From Bacteroidia bacterium (GTDB lineage: Bacteria; Bacteroidota; Bacteroidia; Cytophagales; Cyclobacteriaceae), in NCBI GenBank assembly GCA_016650355.1, contig JAENVX010000474.1:1-7169 (forward strand): a stretch of 7,169 nt of DNA, in the 5' to 3' direction. Positions within the stretch are counted from its first letter, which is position 1, and every line of letters starts with the position of its first letter. Position numbers and translations under genes: made by a program. The notes under the pieces were generated by a model that did no database searches, was not told where the DNA came from, and was given only the letters and a program-made list of their open reading frames with translations. Positions 1 through 5,328 of this stretch are shown here, piece after piece.

Positions 1-271
1 CAATTACATGAGCCGATGGATTGTCCTTTAATGCCGCTATTGCTCCTTCACGCGTATCGAGTCTCAGATTAGCCTTGCGCTGATTAGCATCCGGACCGTG
101 ACATTTAAAACACCGATCGGATAAGATGGGCCGAATGTGCAAATTAAAATCAACGGAATCGCTGGAACCCGCGAGTCTACTTGACTTTTGGCAGGAAGAT
201 GAAAGCATCGCCAAGCATATCAGAATGAATACACTGAGGACAATTGACACTTGGTTTCTGCAATATAACAT
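1..271 (-). CDS. Planctomycete-type cytochrome c (PSCyt1) domain lipoprotein, N-terminal fragment
   Basis: This reading frame starts at an ATG (269-271) and stays open for 90 codons to the window edge, so the C-terminal bulk is missing. Residues 1-26 form a hydrophobic signal segment with Arg5 before it, ending in a Ser-Ser-Ser-Cys27 sequence that could be a relaxed lipobox, so the product is probably an exported lipoprotein. A heme-binding CFKCH (CxxCH, residues 54-58) follows, in a context of DFNLHIRPILSDRCFKCHG and then a GPDAN...LRLDTREGA stretch. That pattern is characteristic of the PSCyt1 cytochrome domain, which in known families is usually followed by DUF1549 and DUF1553 domains in proteins of 700-1100 residues. 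Those domains cannot be seen here. The family's function is poorly defined; a periplasmic c-type heme protein is the safe reading. It is transcribed divergently from the carotenoid unit. A GTG at codon 8 is an alternative start that would also leave a lipoprotein signal. Confidence 0.85.
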   Translation of the reverse strand, partial: MLYCRNQVSIVLSVFILICLAMLSSSCQKSSRLAGSSDSVDFNLHIRPILSDRCFKCHGPDANQRKANLRLDTREGAIAALKDNPSAHVI

Positions 272-287
272 AGTTATAAAGTTGCAG
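258..287. promoter_or_regulatory. Imperfect inverted repeat in the divergent intergenic region (candidate operator)
   Basis: The inner part TATAACATAGTTATA (264-278) is a perfect palindrome with 6-bp arms and a 3-bp centre. It is flanked by CTGCAA (258-263) and its exact complement TTGCAG (282-287), the latter offset by three bases. The repeat covers the start codon (269-271) of the minus-strand cytochrome gene and lies 53-82 bp upstream of the plus-strand SRPBCC gene. It could therefore be a regulator site serving both directions, or a hairpin in the cytochrome mRNA that includes its start. The regulatory role is inferred; only the symmetry is seen. Confidence 0.4.
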
Positions 288-339
288 AATTCGTTCAACT
301 TTTAAAACATTTTTTACACGAGGTTGTTAATAGGTTTAG

Positions 340-804
340 ATGAAATTATACCACCTCAAGCGAATACAATTTCTACCTATAGCAATCGAACATGCCTGGG
401 AGTTTTTCTCTTCTCCGAATAACCTTTCGAAGATTACCCCAGAACGCATGAACTTCAAGATTCTTTATGTTTCTGGCGGTGGTACGGCATATGCAGGCCA
501 AATCATTAAATACAAGGTAAACGTATTGCGAGGAATTAGAGTAAATTGGATTACTGAAATCACACACGTAAATAAACCTTTTCATTTTATTGACAACCAA
601 CGCTTCGGCCCATATTCATTTTGGCACCATCAACACATGTTTAAGGAAGTACCGGGCGGTGTTGAATTGATAGATGAAGTAAACTACGCACTACCGCTCG
701 GGGTATTGGGAAGGCTGGCCCACTGGATTTTTGTGAGAGGTGAAGTAAATAGTATTTTTGATCACCGCTATAATGTACTAGAAAAACATTTTAGTATAAA
801 ATGA
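340..804 (+). CDS. SRPBCC-fold ligand-binding protein of the carotenoid unit
   Basis: The 154-residue product matches the size and pattern of the stand-alone SRPBCC (START/Bet v1-like, COG4276-type) family. These are small cytosolic proteins with a hydrophobic cavity for a lipid-like ligand. Visible hallmarks are the N-terminal AWEFFSSPNNLSKITP helix region (residues 19-34), a W70-I-T-E-I strand, and the signature DNQRFGPYSFWHHQHMF (85-101). The DEVNYALPLGVLG segment (112-124) leads into the C-terminal helix that closes the fold. There is no signal peptide or membrane segment. The start at ATG 340 is preceded by AGG five bases upstream. Its stop codon overlaps the crtZ start (ATGA, 801-804), implying translational coupling and a role linked to carotenoid or membrane-lipid metabolism. 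Members of this family are often found near carotenoid genes in Bacteroidota, but I know of no established biochemical function. A chaperone or carrier for hydrophobic carotenoid intermediates is a guess. Confidence 0.85.
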   Translation: MKLYHLKRIQFLPIAIEHAWEFFSSPNNLSKITPERMNFKILYVSGGGTAYAGQIIKYKVNVLRGIRVNWITEITHVNKPFHFIDNQRFGPYSFWHHQHMFKEVPGGVELIDEVNYALPLGVLGRLAHWIFVRGEVNSIFDHRYNVLEKHFSIK

Positions 805-1319
805 ATTTAGCAGTTGTTTTAGTTATGGATTGGATGTTGATATTTATCTGCTCAATTATTACCATTGGCACTTTTTTGTTTTGGGAGTTTATTGCATGGT
901 TTACTCATAAATACATAATGCACGGTTTATTTTGGGTGTGGCATAAATCCCATCATACTGTTCATGACCATCGTCTGGAAAAAAACGATTGGTTTGGCGT
1001 GGTCTTTAGTATTCCTTCCATAGGAATATTTTATTATTTCACTCTGGTTCATTACAATCCTTACATGGTAGCAGTGGGTCTTGGAATTTTCTGTTATGGT
1101 CTGTTTTATCTCATTTTCCATGACATTATTGTACACCAGCGTATGAGGTGGAGACCTGAGAACCGTAGCAAATATTTGCAACGAATGATTCACGCTCATT
1201 ATATTCACCACAGCAAGCACACAAAAGAAGACTGCGAAGCTTTTGGATTTCTATATGCGCCCAAGAAATATGAGCCAAAGAAATTTTCATTCAAGAAGCA
1301 AAGGCAAGAGACACAATAG
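801..1319 (+). CDS. crtZ: Beta-carotene 3-hydroxylase CrtZ
   Basis: CrtZ is a membrane-bound non-heme di-iron hydroxylase of the fatty acid hydroxylase/sterol desaturase superfamily. It adds hydroxyl groups at C3 and C3' of beta-ionone rings, turning beta-carotene into zeaxanthin via beta-cryptoxanthin. All four expected histidine clusters are present: HKYIMH (36-41), HKSHH (48-52), HDIIVH (107-112) and HYIHH (133-137). Hydrophobic segments at about 13-34, 66-83 and 88-106 place the enzyme in the inner membrane, and the lysine-rich tail (154-168) is probably cytosolic. The 172-residue length is normal for bacterial CrtZ. The start at 801 is chosen because it makes a 4-bp ATGA overlap with the SRPBCC gene; in-frame ATGs at codons 9 and 12 are alternatives. 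The lycopene cyclase gene follows after a short gap and would supply its substrate. Substrate range, including possible action on ketolated rings, cannot be read from sequence. Confidence 0.93.
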   Translation: MNLAVVLVMDWMLIFICSIITIGTFLFWEFIAWFTHKYIMHGLFWVWHKSHHTVHDHRLEKNDWFGVVFSIPSIGIFYYFTLVHYNPYMVAVGLGIFCYGLFYLIFHDIIVHQRMRWRPENRSKYLQRMIHAHYIHHSKHTKEDCEAFGFLYAPKKYEPKKFSFKKQRQETQ

Positions 1320-1324
1320 AATTT

Positions 1325-1329
1325 AGAGG
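1325..1329 (+). promoter_or_regulatory. Possible Shine-Dalgarno AGAGG for the lycopene cyclase
   Basis: AGAGG is the only purine-rich SD-like motif between crtZ and the lycopene cyclase gene. It lies 9 bases before an ATT codon at 1339 and 21 bases before the TTG at 1351. The spacing fits the ATT better than the TTG, which matters because the gene has no ATG near its beginning. Bacteroidota often initiate without an SD, so this does not settle the start. Confidence 0.35.
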
Positions 1330-1350
1330 TAAAATTAGATTAAGAATATC

Positions 1351-2070
1351 TTGGAACAGAAATACTTGTATCTCACCTTGGACCTTCTCTCCTTTCTATT
1401 CCCTTTCTCATTTAGTTTTTATCCCAAATCAAATTTCTCCAAAAAGTGGAAGTACTTGTGGCCAGCTATTTTAATTCCCGGTATATTATTCATCCTATGG
1501 GATATCCAATTTACCAAAATGGGTGTCTGGGGTTTCAATCCCAGATATTTGACTGGTATTAATTTCTTTAACCTGCCAATAGAAGAAGTATTGTTTTTTA
1601 TATGTGTTCCTTATGCGTGTGTGTTTACGTATGAAGCAACTGGTTTTCTCATCAAAAAAGAAATACCAGAAATAGTTGTTAAGTATTTCACCTATATACT
1701 AGTTTTCTATTTACTAACGAGCGGCCTTCTTAATCTCTCTAAGTGGTACACGGCAACCACATTTATAACATTCTCACTTTATATAATCCTACTAAACGTT
1801 CTTGCCAAGCCAACTTACCTTGGCAAATTCTACCTTGCCTTTCTTTTTATTCTCATCCCTTTTTTTATTGTAAATGGCATTCTCACGGGTAGTGGGATCG
1901 AACAAGAAGTGGTATGGTACAATAATGAAGAAAATCTGGGTATCCGCATGGGCACCATTCCATTTGAAGATACCTTTTATGGAATGCTCTTGATATTGAT
2001 GAACATTTCAATTTTTGAAGTACTCCAAAAACGAAATAAAATAGATAACAACTTACCAACCCACCCTTGA
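1351..2070 (+). CDS. crtY: Lycopene beta-cyclase, fused CrtYcd type
   Basis: This is an integral membrane lycopene cyclase of the heterodimer-derived (CarR/CrtYc-CrtYd) class, with both halves fused in one chain of about 239 residues, the usual size. It cyclises the psi ends of lycopene to beta-ionone rings, giving beta-carotene for CrtZ. Each half carries its acidic signature: N-L-P-I-E-E-V-L-F-F (74-83) in the first and I-P-F-E-D-T-F-Y (203-210) in the second. The N-terminal YLYLTLDLLSFLFPF and FYPKSNFSKKWKYLWPA stretches are typical of Bacteroidota members. Six to seven hydrophobic helices are evident. There is no ATG: an in-frame stop lies at 1336-1338 and the first internal Met is residue 57, inside the conserved domain. 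Initiation must therefore be at TTG 1351, used here, or at ATT 1339, which would add four residues, unless the base call is wrong. It is the last gene of the carotenoid unit, with its stop 14 bp from the stop of the converging gene. Confidence 0.9.
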   Translation: MEQKYLYLTLDLLSFLFPFSFSFYPKSNFSKKWKYLWPAILIPGILFILWDIQFTKMGVWGFNPRYLTGINFFNLPIEEVLFFICVPYACVFTYEATGFLIKKEIPEIVVKYFTYILVFYLLTSGLLNLSKWYTATTFITFSLYIILLNVLAKPTYLGKFYLAFLFILIPFFIVNGILTGSGIEQEVVWYNNEENLGIRMGTIPFEDTFYGMLLILMNISIFEVLQKRNKIDNNLPTHP

Positions 2071-2084
2071 TGCAGCGGTATAAA

Positions 2085-2709
2085 CTATTTTAATGATTTT
2101 AGATCAGCCGTCTTCTTCAGGTTTTCAAAGCTTATCTTTATCTCTTCCAATTTGTTATTTGTCACTTCATAAACTTCCTGCTGTTGATCAGTGGGTGGCG
2201 CATCGGCACTTGAAATTTGTCCCTCTTTGGCCATCGCCAACAGCCTCTCTAATATTTGTGGAGGGTTTCTGAAAATATCAAAGCGTGCACCTGTCTGATG
2301 AATATCATGAAGACCAGCCTCTAATTGGTATATTTTATCTTCAAGTAGAATGGCTTTCTTGTCTCCTCGTCTTGTAAGTAATTTAGCCCGCATAGTTTCC
2401 ATATCACCTATTAATTGCAAGGTTGTGCTCGTAGAACTGTAAAGCTTCATCCCAAAATCATGTTGTCTTAGAATGTCCGCCTCTGTCCCCTTCGTGTTGG
2501 GATCCTTGTCTAGCGAAAGCAATTGTCTATATTCTTTTCCATTCGCTTTTAAGACAATTGTATAGATACCCGGTGGAGTCATGGGTGGAGTCATGCCCGG
2601 CCCGATATCCAAATCATAAATGAACATTGTTCGTTCTCCCTTTTCATCCAACTTCACCCAATCTTTTCCCTTTGGCAATGTTTTGAGTTTTGGAAATTCA
2701 TATTCTTTG
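2085..2709 (-). pseudogene. C-terminal part of the Asp-box propeller protein, out of frame after a one-base shift
   Basis: This segment continues the propeller protein encoded from 5181, but in the next frame. It resumes at about EYEFPKLKTLPKGKDWVKLD, where the upstream frame has just ended with GINRVYWNLRHQRI and a stop (2698-2700). It runs through a beta-sandwich-like stretch (MFIYDLDIGPG, GIYTIVLKANGKEY, QLLSLDKDP) and then a charged helical region with likely coiled-coil character to the stop at 2085-2087. In homologues I know, these parts form one chain. The open frame extends back to an ATG at 2886-2888, but its first 59 or so residues only read the upstream gene in the wrong frame. Joined with one base skipped, the two parts make about 1031 residues, a normal family length. 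With no further stops or shifts, the break is recent, a sequencing error, or (less likely) recoded. Confidence 0.8.
2572..2595. repeat. Perfect 12-bp tandem duplication inside the propeller gene
   Basis: GGTGGAGTCATG occurs twice back to back (2572-2583 and 2584-2595). On the minus strand it encodes MTPPMTPP in the C-terminal part of the propeller protein. The repeat is in frame and simply lengthens a proline-rich loop by four residues. It probably arose by replication slippage. Confidence 0.85.
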
Positions 2710-5181
2710 ATGACGCAAGTTCCAATACACACGGTTGATACCTGGTTCGTTGTTTCCCTTGATTTTTTTAACCAACTCATTGCTACTATTATAAACAAAA
2801 ACCTCAACACTATCCTTTGATTTTTCGCGTAAGTAATAATTAATGTCCGCTCCGCGCGGGGGATTTTGCCCAGACACAAAGCTGTCATCAGTCTTCATTC
2901 CATTTATCTCTTGGAAGCGATACGTCTTCCTCATTGAAAACAAATGTGCGTCAGTATTTTGAACTTGGTCATTGAATTCTCTGATCGGTGTAATGTTATC
3001 GAGGATGTAGATACCGCGGCCATAGGTTGCAACAACTAAATCATTAAAGTTTCTTTGAATTTGTATTCCAAATATTGGTGATGGTGGCAAGCTATTTCTC
3101 AATTGAATCCAGTTCTTGCCATCATCAGGAGAAAAGTAAAGAGACTTTTCAGTACCCATCCAAAGAAGGCCTTCTTTGGCCGGATCTTCTTTTATCTGAT
3201 TTATTATATTAGAATTATTGGTTGGCAGGTTAACATCCAATCGTTTCCATGTTTTCCCAAAGTCTGCTGTTTTGTAAACATAAGAACCAAAATCCCCAAC
3301 GTAATGAGCATCCACTGCGAGGTAGCAAGTGCCTTCGTGGAAATTTGACGGATCGATGTGACGGATAGTTCCCCACTTCGGTAAGCCAGGAATATTGGCT
3401 GAAACATTTGTCCAGGATTTTCCTCCATCTTGTGTTACATTCACTTGCCCATCATTGCTACCTGTCCACAACAATCCAGCACGTAAGGGTGATTCTGCCA
3501 TAGAATAGAGCGTACAACCATCCCAAGTCATCAGGTTATCGCTGGCCATGCCGCCTGAATTCTGTTGATGCTTCTTTTCATTCGTAGTCATGTCCGGACT
3601 GATTACCTGCCATCCTTGTCCGCCATTATTCGTCTCGTGCACATATTGGCTACCCACCCAAACTCTTCCTCTGGTGTGTTTAGATACAACGATCGGAAAA
3701 CTCCAATGCCATCGATACTTGGCATCGGCAGGGGCAGCGCCTATTTGGGTTTGAGGCCATACCCGCACATCCCGTGACTGCATAGTAGTAAGGTCGAAAA
3801 TGTCCAGTCCACCATCATAGCATCCAGACCAAACAATATTATTATCAAATGGATCTGGTATCGCATATCCGCTTTCACATCCACCAACACCATGCCATGC
3901 ACCTAACGGAATTGACCGACCTGCATGGTACCTACTTGGTCCACGATATGACCATGCATCTTGTCGATTGCTATAAACCCAATACGGAACACGATCATCT
4001 ACTGCGACATTATACATCTGGGCGATTGGCAAGTTGATGTTTCGCCAACTCTTGCCGTTATTAAAAGTCATATTGAGGCAACCATCGTGTGCGCTCATGA
4101 TTCGATCACCATCTTTCGGGTCAAACCACATATCATGATTGTCGCCACCGGCAGACCAAGGACCAAAGTTCTTGTCAAATGATTTGCCACCATCAATGGA
4201 TTTCATCACGCCAACACAAATTGTATAAACCGTATTTTCGTCAGCGGTAGAAACCCGTAATCTTGTGTAATATCCAGCGCGTTGCCCCATGGAGTGATTC
4301 TTTTGCATCAACTTCCAGCTATCTCCACCATTTTCAGATCGATAAAGTCTAGGTTCCTTATCCTCTATAAGTGCATAAACAATATTTGGATTAGTATAGG
4401 AAACATCCACTGAAGTTTTTCCAACGGGATGATCAGGTCCACTTTCCAATCCATTGCGTAACGGTTCCCATGTTTTACCAGCATCTTTACTCCTATAAAT
4501 ACCACTAGACGCTCCTCCGCTCTTTAAGTTCCATGTCTTAATTTCTGTTTCCCACATAGCTGCAAATAGTATATCCGGATTCTTGGAGTCCATCGAAAAA
4601 TCTGAGCAGCCTGTATTTTCATTTAAGAAAAGTACACGTTCCCAACTCTTCCCACCATCGGTTGTCTTATAAACGCCTCTTTCTTGTTGAGGGCCATGTG
4701 CGTGCCCCAGCGATGCAACATAAACTGTATTTGTGTCTGTGGGATGTATAATAATCCGACTTATTCGAAATGTCTTTCCCAGCCCCATGTTCGTCCAGGT
4801 TTTTCCTGCGTTGGAAGATTTATAAACACCATTACCAACCGCGTGGGCTGGACGAATCAAAAAAGTCTCTCCGGTGCCTGCCCAAACCTGCTTTGGGTTG
4901 GATGGTGCAATAGCAAGAGCACCAATAGCAGAATCATCAGTATCATCAAAGATTGGTTTCCACGTTACACCTGCATCATCTGTTTTCCAGATGCCACCAG
5001 AGGCCGCACCAGTGTAAGAAACATTCGGATTACCAGGCTCACCTACAACAGAAATCATTCGGTTTCCGTCTGGCCCTATAAAACGAAAGTTTAATTGAGA
5101 AAATAGTTTGGGATCAAACGATTGAGCAAACAGTATTGATCCGCAATAAACCAATGCCAGTGTGATGAGGGATTTTATCAT
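2698..5181 (-). CDS. Secreted Asp-box (BNR/VPS10-like) beta-propeller protein, main part, frameshifted near its C-terminal third
   Basis: The product begins with a signal peptide (residues 1-20, hydrophobic core ITLALVYCGSILFA, likely cleavage after FAQ) and is exported. It is built from Asp-box repeats of the form S/T-x-D-x-G-x-T/S-W. Copies are visible at about residues 67, 122, 173, 231, 282, 328, 373, 517, 583, 638 and 684, for example KTTDGGKSW, RSKDAGKTW and VTQDGGKSW. This matches the large VPS10/sortilin-like or 'WD40/YVTN/BNR-like' secreted proteins of Bacteroidota, often labelled glycosyl hydrolase without catalytic proof. I see no sialidase FRIP motif or catalytic set. GRGIYILDN (721-729) ends the propeller, and a C-terminal beta-rich domain follows. 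The frame stops after residue 827 (NLRHQRI), although the protein clearly continues in the next frame down to 2085. The start is ATG 5179-5181, about 35 bases below a good promoter. Its role may be glycan or protein binding at the cell surface; the substrate is unknown. Confidence 0.88.
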   Translation of the reverse strand: MIKSLITLALVYCGSILFAQSFDPKLFSQLNFRFIGPDGNRMISVVGEPGNPNVSYTGAASGGIWKTDDAGVTWKPIFDDTDDSAIGALAIAPSNPKQVWAGTGETFLIRPAHAVGNGVYKSSNAGKTWTNMGLGKTFRISRIIIHPTDTNTVYVASLGHAHGPQQERGVYKTTDGGKSWERVLFLNENTGCSDFSMDSKNPDILFAAMWETEIKTWNLKSGGASSGIYRSKDAGKTWEPLRNGLESGPDHPVGKTSVDVSYTNPNIVYALIEDKEPRLYRSENGGDSWKLMQKNHSMGQRAGYYTRLRVSTADENTVYTICVGVMKSIDGGKSFDKNFGPWSAGGDNHDMWFDPKDGDRIMSAHDGCLNMTFNNGKSWRNINLPIAQMYNVAVDDRVPYWVYSNRQDAWSYRGPSRYHAGRSIPLGAWHGVGGCESGYAIPDPFDNNIVWSGCYDGGLDIFDLTTMQSRDVRVWPQTQIGAAPADAKYRWHWSFPIVVSKHTRGRVWVGSQYVHETNNGGQGWQVISPDMTTNEKKHQQNSGGMASDNLMTWDGCTLYSMAESPLRAGLLWTGSNDGQVNVTQDGGKSWTNVSANIPGLPKWGTIRHIDPSNFHEGTCYLAVDAHYVGDFGSYVYKTADFGKTWKRLDVNLPTNNSNIINQIKEDPAKEGLLWMGTEKSLYFSPDDGKNWIQLRNSLPPSPIFGIQIQRNFNDLVVATYGRGIYILDNITPIREFNDQVQNTDAHLFSMRKTYRFQEINGMKTDDSFVSGQNPPRGADINYYLREKSKDSVEVFVYNSSNELVKKIKGNNEPGINRVYWNLRHQRI

Positions 5182-5195
5182 AGTTTAGGTTTAGA

Positions 5196-5212
5196 ATTAG
5201 TAAATTACTAAT
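5196..5212. promoter_or_regulatory. 17-bp palindrome in the leader of the propeller gene (candidate operator or hairpin)
   Basis: ATTAGTAAATTACTAAT has perfect 8-bp arms around one central base. It sits 4 bp downstream of the predicted -7 box, over the likely transcription start, and 15 bp upstream of the ATG. That is a classic place for a repressor site. As RNA it would form only a weak AU-rich stem, which makes DNA binding the more likely role. The function is inferred. Confidence 0.4.
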
Positions 5213-5215
5213 CCT

Positions 5216-5246
5216 GAAACATAAACTCCAGTACGTTTCTAACAAA
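5216..5246 (-). promoter_or_regulatory. Bacteroidota-type promoter of the propeller gene
   Basis: Read on the minus strand, TTTG (5246-5243) is followed after exactly 19 bases by TATGTTTC (5223-5216). The known consensus of the primary sigma factor of Bacteroidota is TTTG near -33 and TAnnTTTG near -7, so only the last base differs. Transcription would start around 5208-5210, giving a leader of about 30 bases before the ATG at 5181. The gap to the permease gene (5182-5328) has no other clear signal, so the propeller gene is probably transcribed on its own. Confidence 0.6.
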
Positions 5247-5328
5247 TACTGCTAAGATTTTGATTAGCGGTAATTGCGATACCTCATAAGAATGCTCCAG
5301 GCGAATATCTAGCTATTTAGGAAATGCA

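Noticed and set aside
331..338. TAGGTTTA as a -7 promoter box for the carotenoid unit
   Set aside because: It would put the transcription start at or inside the ATG, and no TTTG or TTG lies about 19 bases upstream.
927..1220. Minus-strand open frame (97 codons) opposite crtZ
   Set aside because: All four histidine motifs of CrtZ are in the plus frame; the antisense frame has no recognisable features.
2071..2084. Bidirectional terminator between the converging genes
   Set aside because: The gap is only 14 bp, and I found no stem-loop with a T-run in it or across the two gene ends.
4684..5094. Long plus-strand open frame (136 codons) opposite the propeller gene
   Set aside because: It lies entirely antisense to a well-supported coding region, has a Cys-rich composition without family resemblance, and is best seen as a shadow frame.
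5301..5316. Hairpin terminator after the ABC permease gene
   Set aside because: AATATCTAGCTATT has only short AT arms with mismatches, no GC stem and no following T-run.
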